Source: Rhytidiadelphus loreus (Eukaryota > Streptophyta > Bryopsida > Hypnales > Hylocomiaceae). From it: a stretch of DNA of 64,000 nt. The stretch spans positions 1,488,001 through 1,552,000 of the forward strand of contig OX344764.1 of assembly GCA_947034895.1 (NCBI GenBank), written 5' to 3'. Under the pieces are notes generated by a model, which had not been told where the DNA came from, ran no database searches, and saw only the letters and a program-made list of their open reading frames with translations. Position numbers and translations under genes: made by a program. This document shows, piece after piece, positions 23,102-34,659 of the stretch (its first letter is position 1; each line of letters opens with the position of its first letter).

Positions 23102-24456
23102 ACTAGTCGATCAGGATTGACATTGTACAATGATGAGCAATCCATCAACTTTTGTGCCATGATATATCAACTTTGAAGCACTTAAAATGCAAGGTTCTGA
23201 TGCGGCCAGGACCTTTGTTTGAATTGAACTCTCAAAGCATGTAGGTTCTACCCTGAAAGAACATATACTAAACCCACGCTATGTGGTTTTCCTCTTTGAG
23301 TTCTGAAGTTATAATTACAGTTTACGCATGAGTTTAGATTCAATTTTGTAGTGATGCAATGAAGCAAGGCTATGGATAATTATCAGGACAGGAAGCGTGC
23401 AATGGTGAGTCAGGTGGCACCGTTTGAATTTGTATATGAAGTACAATCACAAACGCGTGTGTTACTTGCCACGTTATGTTGCAAACTTCAGTGAAGAGCC
23501 TGAAAAGAAGCGACTGTAATGTGAAGCTTTGAAAATTTGGTCGTTGAGTGTCAGTGGAGCTTAGTTGGGAAACATATGCTGATGCAAGTGACTCATTGCC
23601 TGGTTGAAAAGCTCTCTAATTTAAGAGAAAGAGGAATTTTTCAGATTTCTTGTTATCATATTTTGATTATTAACATTCTCTGAAGTGTTCGAGTTTGAAA
23701 ACTCACCCAAGGACACCATGGTATGACAACCCGATGCCATCTTGCTTTGAAGAAAAATTCATTTTGGGGGTTTAAGTAGCCCGGAAGAAACCAGAAAATG
23801 GTGGTTTGTGCATTTAGAGGTTAAAGAAAGAACCATGCGAAGGTTTATGTGGAGTCATAAGAACAATGAATATTAGAGAGGATGATAGAACACTCAAATG
23901 CAACTCAAATGACTTGGAGACAAAGGAGAACTTGCAGGAACCGAAATAAACGAAGTACACCTAAACTCAAGTGATTTAGAATATATAGGATCACTCAATT
24001 TCTTCAAATCTAGCCCAAGGGCCTTATATTAGGGTCGGATTGGAAGGCCGGCTCATCCTACGTGTTGCTTTAGGAGGCATGCTTTTGGCGCCAAACCACC
24101 TGGCCCTAGAGGAGCAATCAGGATGAGGTTTTGGATGGCCCAATTTCCCATCTAGGTCTGGATTGGGCTTGGATTGAGCTCTTCTATTGGATTGTACAAA
24201 TCTCTACCGTCTACCATTGCAAAGTCTTTTTTTTTTTTTTTGGTAAATGCTTATTATATGTGAGCTCGAGAAACTTCCTCCTATTTGTGTTGCACTTGTA
24301 TATATTTTGGGAGCATTGGGGCTAATTAATTTCAATTGGGTATTGTTTCGCCACAACATCTATGATTGCAAGGTGTTTTGCACTATAAAATCCCATTGGC
24401 ACAGCATGGTAGTAGTATAACTTAATTTAGTAGATGCTTCCATTTTATTCTTTGAA
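23102..24456. other. Intergenic, no gene seen
   Basis: Short unrelated ORFs only. A T(16)-type run sits at about 24226-24241. I found no coding motif or RNA gene. Confidence 0.5.
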
Positions 24457-24605
24457 AAGTGATGGTGGTGAATTTTGCAAAACTTGTACCAATTGTGTTT
24501 TTTATCTTTGGAAAGTAATGGTGAATTTGCAAAAAAATTACCAATTGTGTTTTTGATTTTTGGAAAGTAATGGTGAATTTTGCAAATAAGTTATCAATTG
24601 TTTTG
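24457..24605 (+). repeat. Tandem repeat, about 55-bp unit, three copies
   Basis: Successive copies share TTTGGAAAGTAATGGTGAAT, then TTTGCAAA, then ACCAATTGTGTTTTT. The first copy is the most diverged. It is non-coding. Confidence 0.75.
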
Positions 24606-26515
24606 GATTTTCTTTCATTGCATTTATTTGTTTAAAAAATGACCACATATATTAGTCCCTATACACTTAATAGTGAAATTAGGTTGCTTGAAATAATTAG
24701 GTTGCCTTAATCCAAGAAAGTTACTTTACAAGCCGTCAAAGTCAATAGATATTTCTATAGGTATTTCCATTTCTATTGCATTGACCCAAATGATGAAAAA
24801 ATGAATGTTTTGAGTAATAAATTGTAGGATCTTACACTTAACTTGTATGTCAAAGAATATGATGTTTATTTCTTGTTATACATCATATTTTGTATAATTG
24901 TTTTTAACATGAGATGCTTATTTGGTACATTTTTTGTTCTACTTTTTTGAACATGAGATGTTTATTTGGTTAAAAATAATGGTTTTCTGGTACAATTTTT
25001 GGTACATTTCTTGTCTAACACAATTTGTAAATAGAAGTCATTGTTGAAGTTATGCCACAAACTCTAACATTTGTGAGATGATGGGTGTTTTTACCAATTC
25101 TTATCACAAAATATTGAAAAAAGAATATAATAAAGAAAAATTATGTCACTAGAAATAACATGTACAATAAAACTTGATTTTCATTTATCATTGAATTCAT
25201 TCAAGTTCTCATAATAAAAATTTCCATACTTATCTTTAAAATAAAATTAAAAAATATAGATTTAAACAAGAAATAAAAAGAGATGCTTTCTCAAATTGTG
25301 TGTTTAGTTGTTTGATTATTTTTAGCCCCCTACAATGACAAGACCAAAATTACTTATTTATTGAAGTTCTTAAAATTCTCATTATTTATTTATTGAAATT
25401 ATTTACTACAATTGTTTAATAAATAAATAACTACAACTCTAGTTTCAACGTCAAAAGAAAAGAAAAGGTTAAAAAGAAGTCAAAGAGTTCCTTTCTTTTC
25501 CATTTAGAAAAAATAGAAAGAGAAAAGAAAAGATGTGTATAATATATTTTTTCTAATTGAGCATTAAAAAAATCCAAGAGCACATGAATCAGAAATTGGA
25601 CCCAAGAATTGGGCTTCAACTTTACATTAACTATGACTAGAGTGATGAATTGGAAATTTGACTTTAGAATCCAACCTCGACACTTTACATTATCTAGGGC
25701 TAGAGTAGTGAATTTGGGGCCAAATTCAAGACAAATTGGGACAACTTTCCATATGTCCCCTGGGCTAGTATAAACCTAGCCTAAAAACCGCAAGCCATGA
25801 CAATCAAGATGCCTCACAACAAAGAGAGAATTGCTCAAGCATCAAAGAGATACTCCCTTTGGGAACCTCAAAATCAACAACTACTACATGCTAATTTAAC
25901 TACTTCATAATTAACTTCCTATGGTGTTGTCTACATTTATAAAACATTCAAATTTGCGTAAAAATCATGTTTCAACACTCAAAAAAATAAGGTTTGAAAT
26001 TCTAGCAAGTAGACTACTTCAAGCTCCAAACATTTCAATAGACCCCATTAAATTCATGAAGTTATTAATGATAAGTTAATGTCAATCAATAGCCATGGCA
26101 TTAAGACAATGTAAGTTGACTTAATGTCAACTTAATATTTGTCAATGTACTAACAAGTTAATGTCCATGACACTTACATCTCACTAAAATTAAGTTCATA
26201 CCATTTTTGTTATACTTACATTAACTCCACATGAGGACTAGATGAGGTCTATTAACATAAACTGTTGTCAATCTAATTATAGAGGTTTATTGTAATTTAT
26301 AAATCTCAAAGCTTATGCACAAAAAGTGGTGTATGTAGCCTGCCCCTCAATCAACATTTTCTAGCTTAATTGTAGTCCGCACATCAGCTACTTCAACACG
26401 GCCAGAAATGGAAACGCAAGCTTCTACTTTGTACTCCACACTTGCCTAGACAAGGAGTGAGGTGAGTGATAAGTAACACGAAATATTGCAATAAATTGTA
26501 CTTTACAAGAGAGTT
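24606..26515. other. AT-rich intergenic, no gene seen
   Basis: Very AT-rich DNA. A direct duplication of an AACATGAGATG-containing block lies near 24907-24970. No ORF has a recognisable protein. Confidence 0.5.
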
Positions 26516-26697
26516 CACTATTGGAAAAAGGGTGGGTTTGTTACGTTTTCTAACGATGTTTTGGAACATGATAAAGCAACGCTTGCTATGTACATGTAAA
26601 CCGTGTGCACATGTGACATGTATATAATAGATGTTGCTTTATCATGTTCCCAGACGTTGCTAGAAAACATAACAAACCCACCCTTTTTCCAATAGTG
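26516..26697. mobile_element. 182-bp CACTA-like MITE
   Basis: It begins CACTATTGGAAAAAGGGTGG and ends with its complement (CCACCCTTTTTCCAATAGTG). Inverted similarity covers most of the element (also ATGATAAAGCAAC against GTTGCTTTATCAT). Flanking triplets are GTT and ATT, so the 3-bp duplication is imperfect. It is a different family from the MITE at 18.4 kb. Confidence 0.85.
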
Positions 26698-26932
26698 ATT
26701 ATCCATGAATTCCTCGGCTTTCAATCCTATTTCCAAAAAGGTAAAGAAAAGCACAAAAAAAATATGAAGTGCCTAACAATTCTATACATGGCTCCCTTGC
26801 ATTAATTGGCAAGCAAACAAGCAAAAATCCAATGTGTGCATGGTAATATATCATTTAAGATTTTGACCTTCAATCAATTGGTGATATTATGAGCACTGCC
26901 TTGCCAAGCTTGGTGTCTAATTGTGCATAATA

Positions 26933-27306
26933 GGGGTCTACGGTCACACCTTCTTCACTTGGCACTTGGAGAATGGAAAAGTGACGGCTTAGGGTTGGCT
27001 TCATGTTGGTAGAATATTCTTAGTTGGATATATCTTCCACATTCCTAATCTTCACCTCTAGAGGTGAAGATTGGGAGTGAAGAAGGTATATCCACATAAG
27101 AATATTCCTTTGTGCTCTACACTTTTACCTTCGTTGTTGCCGATTTCCCTCCAACCTTACATCTAATCTTACGTTTAGGTGAATTATGGATTCTCCATTT
27201 TTTTTTCATTCTCCACTCTCAACACATCTTTTAGGGGTGTCACACCTTCTTCACCCACCGCAGCTTCCCATTGACTCCTCCAAGTGAAGAAGGTGTGACT
27301 ACCCCC
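26933..27306. mobile_element. 374-bp inverted-repeat element with an internal foldback
   Basis: The ends are inverted copies: GGGGTCTACGG then TCACACCTTCTTCACTTGG on the left, and CCAAGTGAAGAAGGTGTGA then CTACCCCC on the right. ATA flanks both sides (26930-26932 and 27307-27309). Inside, 27011-27107 forms a second hairpin whose centre, 27047-27072, is a perfect 26-bp palindrome around CCTCTAGAGG. A third partial copy of the end sequence lies at 27239-27255. Confidence 0.75.
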
Positions 27307-27583
27307 ATACAAGAATGCAATAAAACGGGTAATTATCCACTTGGACTGGCTGCTAGGTTGTGCAGGTTATCATTGAACAGGAACTCTGCCTTTAGAAGGT
27401 ACAAGGCAGTAAGAAGGATGTAGAATGCCGAGCACGATCTCGACACAGAGCAAAATTTGCCTGATCTGGATAGCATTGAATAGTTGAATGTTATTGAGGA
27501 CGAAGAGCTAAGTGCCATCAACATGTGATTGCACAGCTTGCGTAACACGACTGTGGGCCGCCGCAGGATCGGCGGATTTGGAG

Positions 27584-27654
27584 GCGCAGCTGGTGTAGTG
27601 GTATCATAGTACCCTCCCACGGTACTGACCGGGGTTCGATTCCCCGGCTGCGCA
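27584..27654 (+). tRNA. trnG-CCC: tRNA-Gly (anticodon CCC)
   Basis: The 71-nt sequence folds as a tRNA: acceptor arm GCGCAGC/GCTGCGC, anticodon stem GTACC/GGTAC, loop CTCCCAC with anticodon CCC, T arm CCGGG GTTCGAT TCCCCGG-type, and discriminator A. No CCA is encoded, as in nuclear tRNA genes. A T-rich stretch (TTATTTT) follows within about 10 bases and could end Pol III transcription. It reads GGG codons. Confidence 0.95.
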
Positions 27655-27659
27655 CGTCC

Positions 27660-28480
27660 TTATTTTGAAGAAAAACAGTGTCAGTGATGGTTTTTGTTCA
27701 CGAAATGCAGACATGTTTTGTTTTGATTGTGTACAGTTTCTGTAATCAACATCTCGTTTTTTTACGATACTTATTCTTTTCTTTTTTTTGAACAAATGGG
27801 AAACCCATTGCACTAAGGATTACAACACTTATTCGTCGGCATGTATTGGTGTTTGATTACAGGAGCACATGCTTTATTTACACCGTGTGTTTGTCGTTTA
27901 ATTTGGTTATGCTGATCGAGTTTTGGTCTGTGAATTCGTTGCCTACGATGACATTTTTAAATGCCCTTCCGCGCAAACACCTTCATCTGGCTACTTATTA
28001 GGAGACCGTCATCGTACAAGTGAAACGGATTGAATGATTGTGAGACAAGTGTGCTCCACGTGAGACATTTTGAATTGTATGGCAAGTGTGCAGGAAATTC
28101 TATTGTGTGTCTTAAGGGGGAGGGTCAAATTAACGACGCGGCGGCTTAAAATTGTCCAATGGATGATAGAGAATCCTTCTATGTTAGACAATCCTTTTAT
28201 ATAAGACAAAAAAGCAAATGTCCAGCTTTGGAATTTTGTGTGAAAAGGGAAGATCTTGGACAGTAGATTGACCTCCAACGGAAAGTGTTCTTGTATTTTT
28301 TCTAAACAAGTGACGCGCTGGGTACACAACAGGATGATTTGCATGGTGACCGGCTCAGCGTTCCAGCGTTCCAGGAGGCTGAGCTAGTGGAGGTCCAGTT
28401 GCACTGCCTTTTGAGATTCGAAGTCAAGCAGGTATGTCAAGCAGAGATGCTCCCTTTTAAGAAATATGTATATAAAACGA
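27660..28480. other. Intergenic, no gene seen
   Basis: Between the tRNA and the SABATH module. Minus-strand ORFs here (for example 28009-28344) have no recognisable motif. Confidence 0.45.
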
Positions 28481-28489
28481 AGCATTAAA

Positions 28490-28640
28490 GAAGGGCATCT
28501 TGTGCCATCTGTAAGCGTGGTAACTGCACGTCAATGGCAGGTATTCTTCCATGCATTTTCAGATCAGCTGTTCGTAAGAAACTAGTATCTGCTCTTCTAA
28601 CACTCTGAGCATCCGCAGTACCTGCATGACCGGGAACACG
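28490..28640. repeat. Conserved upstream block of SABATH module, copy 1
   Basis: Matches 59095-59235 upstream of the second SABATH copy: GGTAACTGCAC with TCAAT, AGGTRYTCTTCCATGC, GCTGTTCGTA and TATCTGCTCTT. On the minus strand both copies read HGRxPxIDVQLPxLQ in frame. The block shows that the duplication reached at least 800 bp upstream of the start codon. It may be conserved regulatory sequence or the tail of a lost gene. Confidence 0.6.
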
Positions 28641-29100
28641 GACAGTACCGGAATTTTCCAAGTGGAGGGAGGTCGTGGATTTCATTCTGTTATGGTGACT
28701 TTTAAAAGAAAATTGACCCAATTCAAAGCAAGCAATCCAAAGCTCAAATGGATTTTTGTGGAGGAGAGGAATAGATTGTACATTAAAAAAAGTTTTTTTC
28801 ATGTAAAAAAGAGAAGGTTCAATTTATTGGCACACATAACAATGCTGGAAAAGACATGACAATCAAGAATTTTCTTACTGTGGGTCAAGTTGCAAGCCCT
28901 TCACCATATTTGCCAACTTGCGGAATTTGGGAACTTGCCAACTTGCCGGATTTGGGAAGGAGATACCGAATTTAGGAAGGGAATAATACCAACTGCATTC
29001 GGGAGGTTGGAGTTGCCTTTTCATTTTGCCGTTACCGTGTTGGAAGCCGGTTCTTTTGCAGATGCTCTAACTCCTTGATTCAGCATATTCTGGTTCTTGT

Positions 29101-29160
29101 TATATATCATGTTGCATGAGTGATATTCTTGTTATATATATCATGTTGCATGAGTGATAA
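29101..29160 (+). repeat. 32-bp tandem duplication in the SABATH1 upstream region
   Basis: TTCTTGTTATATA, TCATGTTGCATGAGTGATA is present twice in a row, about 130-185 bases before the start codon. The second SABATH module keeps only one diverged copy near 59490. Confidence 0.75.
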
Positions 29161-29284
29161 TTGGATCATTCTTAACGTGACTCACATGAGGTTTGCATGG
29201 ATATGAACACCCTGACTTCGATATAGAAGCTTAGTTTGCAGTTTGCAGCACAATTGAATTGCATATACGTGAGCTGTTTTAGCT

Positions 29285-31305
29285 ATGGTTTATGCAGCAG
29301 CGGGTGGAGGTCAGCTTTATGGTGATACGACGGCCAGGCGTGGAGGCGAAGAGAAAACGATGAAGATTGCACGAACCGTATCTGGGATGGGGATGGCGAG
29401 TGGCGAAGGCGAAGAGAAAACGATGAAGATTGCACGAACCGTATCTGGGATGGGGATGGCGAGTGGCAAAGGCGAAGAGAAAACGACGAAGATTGCACGA
29501 ACTGTATCTGGGATAGGGATGGCGAGTGGCGAAGGCGAAGAGAAAACGATGAAGATTGCACGAACCGTATCTGGGATCGCGAATGGCGAAGGCGAAGAGA
29601 AAACGATGAAGATTGCACGAACAATATCTGGGATGGGGAGTGGCGCAGGAGAGTTCAGCTACACGAGAAACTCGTCGATGCAATCTCAATCCATAAATAT
29701 CGTGAAGCCGATCTTGGAGCAAGAGATTCAGGAGCTGGAATTATTGAAGAACTGGAGCGGTAGCGCGATTCATATGGCTGATTTCGGCTGCTCCGTGGGA
29801 GCGAATACTCTTGGATATGCAGAGATCTGTTACCGAAATGTGTGCCGAGCAAGCTTGAGCAATGGGAGGAAAATTCCTGATGAAGTGCAGTATTTCTTCT
29901 GTGACTTGCCTTCCAATGATTTCAACACTTTGTTTCTTCAAGTGGAGGATTGGAGAAAAACGCAAACGAGCATGGAGGATTTCCACGTCACGGCAGTCCC
30001 GGGATCATTCCATAGACGCCTCTTTCCCAGGGGAAGTCTTCATGTCGCAATCTCTACCCTCTCGGTACATTGGATGTCACAGGTAAGCAGTTTGTCGATG
30101 CCATTTTCTTAAAATTACTGCAGAACAGAACGCTTATTTGTCTTTATAGTGTGTGTGACACTAGCGTATCAAAGTCACACTGTTTTGGAAAAATGTAGAT
30201 TGAAATGTTACTCTATTGTATCAATTTCCAAAAATATGACATAAAGTTTCTACATGATACTAATTTCCCTCCCTTACTAATGGGACAAATCAGTGTAACT
30301 GAGAAATGTAGTTCCATTGTCAAAATTATCGTTCGGTCATGGCATAAACTATTACAAGTTTAATGAAATCATCGCAGTAGACTTGAGTCAAGCTTTCTCA
30401 TGCATTGCATGTACAGACTGAAACTAAGTCAGTTGTGTCTCATTGCATTGTCCAGGTGCCTGATGCAGTGTTGGACAGATCTTCACCCGCTTATAACAAG
30501 GGGAGAGTGTGGATAGACGATAACAAGAATGTTGCAACATTGCAGGCCTTCAGGCAAGCTGCGAGGCAAGATCTTCGTAATTTCTTGGTATCTCGAGCAG
30601 ATGAAGTTGTCCCGGGTGGTTTTGTTCTCTTTTACGCTATGGGTCGTGAGGACGATCACCATCCAGAGATTCAATGGACTAGGGAGGGGGAGTATGCCGG
30701 GCCATACAGTAAAGTCTTCGAAGCTACGTGGGAAGAACTCGTCGTTGAGGTATTCTCTAATGCACTCAAGTCAAATTGTCTTAAAAAGGCTTTCAACACA
30801 TTTCCGATTCTCTTTAGACACCAACTGAAAACATTCCAAACCTGCGGAGTTTCATACACAGCGGGCCAGCGTGATGATCTAGTCCATCACATTTCAATGA
30901 CTTGATTTCTTACCAATTTACGGAGAGGTTTCGATGCAGGGTATAATAGAAGAAGAGAGAAGAGACACCTTCAACGTTCCGATCTACAGTCTCAGCGTGG
31001 AGGATGTGAAGGTAGTCGCAGAGTCCACAAACGCTTTCCACATCAAACGCTGTGAGATCAAGCGGCAAAGCTACTTCGCGCCAAAGGAAGTGGAGAAGAT
31101 GCTTGCTGATCCTGAGGCGTACGGCAGGTTTACAAAACGTTTCACGAGGAGCATTCTGAATTCGATAATGGTGGAACATATTGGTGAGGAGAAGTGCCAT
31201 AAGTTTTTTGAACGCTTGCAGAGAAATGCTGCTACGGCTGCGCGGGAGAAGAAGGTGTCCAGCTTGCCCCTGGATTGCGTATTGGCCGTTTTGATCCGAA
31301 AATAG
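29285..31305 (+). CDS. SABATH-family carboxyl methyltransferase, intact, three exons
   Basis: SABATH enzymes methylate carboxyl groups (salicylate, jasmonate, benzoate, hormones) or xanthine nitrogens using SAM, usually in the cytosol. Exons 29285-30082, 30456-30749 and 30940-31305 join in phase 0 at GT-AG borders and give 485 residues; typical members have about 350-390. Motifs: GEFSYTRNSS (about 122-131), SAM motif MADFGCSVGANTL (about 164-176), CDLPSNDFNTLF, VPGSFHRRLFPRGSLHVA, HWMSQ|VP across the first intron, NKGRVW, FLVSRADEVVPGG, WEELVVE|GIIEEERRDTFNVP across the second intron, and VEHIGEEKCHKFFERL. The extra length is an N-terminal repeat (residues 21-121). The substrate cannot be predicted. 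It has a decayed paralogue at 59.6 kb. The ATG at 29285 matches the paralogue's start context (TTTAGCTATGG). Confidence 0.9.
29342..29650 (+). repeat. 63-bp coding tandem repeat in SABATH1, five units
   Basis: The units encode EGEEKTMKIARTVSGMGMASG with few changes. The fourth unit is 57 bp, losing two codons. The last unit leads into the normal GEFSYTRNSS motif. The second SABATH copy has a single unit (EEKPMKVARAIVGMAGGEGE), so the expansion is specific to this gene. Confidence 0.92.
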
Positions 31306-34010
31306 GTTTGTGTTTGATCCGGAAATAAGTCCGGGGAGGATTTGAGACAAAACTAGTTGGATCGATATTTGTATTTCTCTGCTTATAGATGTTTTTTCAT
31401 TGACATGTTTCAGTGATTTTGTACACGGCAATGCCCTGCTCAAAGGGTGTGCGAATCCCGACGAGACCCGACTTTACTTAAGTTTCACTTTTAGAAAATT
31501 TTTGTTCAAGTTTATCTGCATGCCATGCAGCACTTCGTTCCACGACTTGTTTGAATTTTTACATCACTGAAGGTGCAGGCTGAATTGAGTGTCGTTTCGA
31601 TTCTGCATTTAGCATGGCAGCCCCTATTCAAGAACAACAACAAAATTGATAAAGCTTACTTAGTCCTAACTGAAGCGTAGGAACTACAGATAGTAAATAT
31701 ATTTTAAAATCTAGTACTACATTATAAAAACCTAACATATCGAGCTTTCTCCTGCTGCAGGAATTTGATGCATGTTTTGTTTGATTTAATTGTGCTGTAT
31801 GTCTGGAATTGGAAGGCGATGGTCTGCAGAATTAGTTTCGACAAGATTGACTGAGGAGTAAGAAAAGAATAAGCCCGGGAATAAGCACACTACGTACGAC
31901 AAATTTGCTGCATGAGAACGAAGTGTTCGGAGTATCGGCTGTTGATTAATGAGCGCGCATTATTTGGAGCAGTCGTCATGAGTGATCAACTAGGAGTGTG
32001 AATTAGTCGGTTCGGTTCGTATCAATTTGGCGTCACGTACGTCTCAGTTGAATTCAACGTACGTATTCATGAGATGCGTTGCGCTAGTTTCATTTTTCTT
32101 ATTCGCGGAATACCGACCTGAACGATCACATGTGATGTTGTCTGATCGAGGCTTTTTCTGGAACTCAAGACTACGATTCGTATTTTGAAGTGAATTTCAA
32201 CTTTTCAAGACTGTAACTGTCGCCTTGCGGAAAAAAAATTACTGGTTGCAGCATCACCTGAAAATAGTCGAGGTTATGAACTTATGATGCTATGTTAATG
32301 CGTTTTGGTAGAAGGAATCTTAACTTGTCTTTTGAACAATAACCGGAATTTTTTTTTAAATTTCTTCAGCATAGTTAGATGCATGTGTAGCCTTGAAGGT
32401 GAATGGGAGAAAAATTTAGTCAAGTGATCACTGAATTATCGATGTCGTTAGGAATTTGTAGTGCGTAAATTGTTTTTTCTGGTCGCAGACTCCCAGCAAG
32501 CCTCCATGAAATGAAAGCTATTTACTGACATTCATTACGCCTTGTTTGAGTCCTATTGCCCCAAAATCAGCGCCGCTGTCACCAGGGATGGATAACTTAA
32601 ATCAGAAAAATAACCACCGCAGATATCCTAGTGCCGAAGGAAATACAGATGGCTCTTTTTTCCTGAATCCAACGATACCATTCACTTGCAATCGATATGT
32701 TAGAATTCGTTCATTTAGACCATGATGCCATGATGCTCTCAGTCTCATGAGTAAGAGAGTAATGAAGAACTGCAACTACAACCTTGGTTGAAAAGTGGAA
32801 TGTAGAGTGAAGGCAGCCAACCCTGTGACTCTGTGAGCCTGTGATCTGGATTTCATGCCTAAAATAAAGCACCGTATCAAATAGTGCAAGCCTGTACATC
32901 ACAATCTTATCCATGACTAGAAAATACTTGATCAATAGTTCAATAGTTCAATAGCTTTAGCTTTAGATCGAGATTCCAAGGCATGCGGGCACTCACAGAT
33001 TGACCAAAGAGGTAAGTTCTAAAGTGCGATTCGTTGAATCTGATCCCTTTGAGTGCAATCCCGCCAATCCGGCCTCGAATTTCGGATGCCTATTCGAGGG
33101 ACTGCTTAGTTCTGAAAAGTCAACCACTGTACGTAAGCTACTGTAATGAATTCTAAGAGAAGGATTTTCTGACAGTTTGACGACCAAAAAAGTTCCTGAA
33201 ACGGTCCATAGAAACAAAGTGTTACTTTCACCGTCACGTTATGCACAATGAAATCACTTGATTGTTAATTTGGTTTTAATTTATTTGGTTTGATGCTGTC
33301 TTAGTTCACTGCATGGGGAATGTATGTGGACAAGTGGTTTCCACTATAGTACAGTATTGCCAATGAAGTTGATCCATGTCATTGACAGTAATGGCTAGGG
33401 CTTTGTAATGAAGGGCACGGGAATGCAGATTGGTTGTAGCAAATGGCCGGATAAGCCAGTGCAGCTGAAGCGTTAGCTCATTGCAAGCTGAAGCAGTAGC
33501 ACATTGAGAACGTTAGATTATAGTTGCTGGTTACCGGTAGCTTGTGAATCAAATTCCTTGACCAGACTAGTCCACGTTTACAGGATAGTACTCACAATGT
33601 AGTATATAGTGTGGATCCAACTGTGAAAACGGGGCTAGGATAGAAATGCAAATCAAAGAAAGAATGTACGGAGTACTATGCAATTTGCTTTTCATAGTGC
33701 GATGATCGAGTTCATGAACCGTCTCCTTTGACTGTGACGCTAGCATCTACAGAATGCAATATTACTCTGGTTCAGCAGTCAAATTTCAAAGGTGAAGTAA
33801 AACTGTTTGAAGATATTGCACTGGCAGATCAACAAACAAAGCCTTGACTTGATGCTTGCAACCACACGTCCACACTCAAGCTAGTGAACAATCAATAATA
33901 CCACAACTAGAATGTGACACATTAAAAAGCCCAAAATTCATGTTTGGCATACATGAAATGGTCTGTTTTTCATAAGATGAAAATAGTTCCTAATTTGTGT
34001 CCCCCTGATA
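31306..34010. other. SABATH1 3' flank and intergenic, no gene seen
   Basis: The first 270 bp (to about 31570) match the 3' flank of the second SABATH copy. Beyond this I see no coding motif. A short triple repeat of a CAATAGTT unit lies near 32935-32955. I searched the minus strand here for the missing ClpP exon and found none. Confidence 0.5.
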
Positions 34011-34013
34011 GGA

Positions 34014-34192
34014 AAATGGGTGTTTTTCATAAGTGCAATTTGTCTCCCCAAAGCCTTGATTCATCCATGAATTTTGGGCATTTTGTAGGCATAAATAAAC
34101 AAGAAAATGGTCGTTTTTCATATATGATTTGGATGCACATAAGCCTTGATCCATCCATGAATTTTGGGCATTTTGTAGGCATGAAAAGTGAC
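34014..34192 (+). repeat. About 88-bp tandem duplication
   Basis: Two copies share GTTTTTCATA, AGCCTTGATYCATCCATGAA and TTTTGGGCATTTTGTAGGCA. They are non-coding. A separate 24-bp duplication (GTACATATTTATCTACCTAA type) lies at 34353-34403. Confidence 0.8.
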
Positions 34193-34659
34193 TACTATCC
34201 ATAGGTCAAATTTTAGCACATTCTAGGCATGAAAATTGAAATAATTATGTTCATGATAATCCATAACTTTCTACACATCAAATTGCGCAATTTTTGTGGG
34301 TAAAATTTGAGCACTTTCATTGCATGGAAAGGGTACACATATATCGTAAGCTAATGTTGTACATATTTATCTACCTAATCCTGTACATATTTATCTACCT
34401 AATCCTGTCCCCTGTGCTGCACACACAAACCGTGCCCTGTGTCTGTCAGAGGGACCTGCACACATGTTCACAAGTGATGAGCATCAAGGTGGAATTATAT
34501 GGGTGTTATGTTAATAATAAAATCAATAAAAATAATTCAAAGAAGTTAACAATCAAACAGGGCTGTCTATAATGATACAGGACCGTTGGCTTACAGCATC
34601 CTTACATTGAATTTTCAAGCCCACAGCAGAGAGAATCGTCATGGAGTGAGGTTACTTAC

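Noticed and set aside
27604..27813. Minus-strand ORF overlapping the tRNA
   Set aside because: Its CAAGESNPGQYRGRVL end is the typical antisense translation of a tRNA-Gly gene.
29279..29722. Minus-strand repetitive ORFs over the SABATH1 repeat
   Set aside because: Antisense shadows of the 63-bp coding repeat.
33944..34204. 86-codon plus-strand ORF with an internal repeat
   Set aside because: It is created by the non-coding 88-bp tandem duplication; no protein motif.
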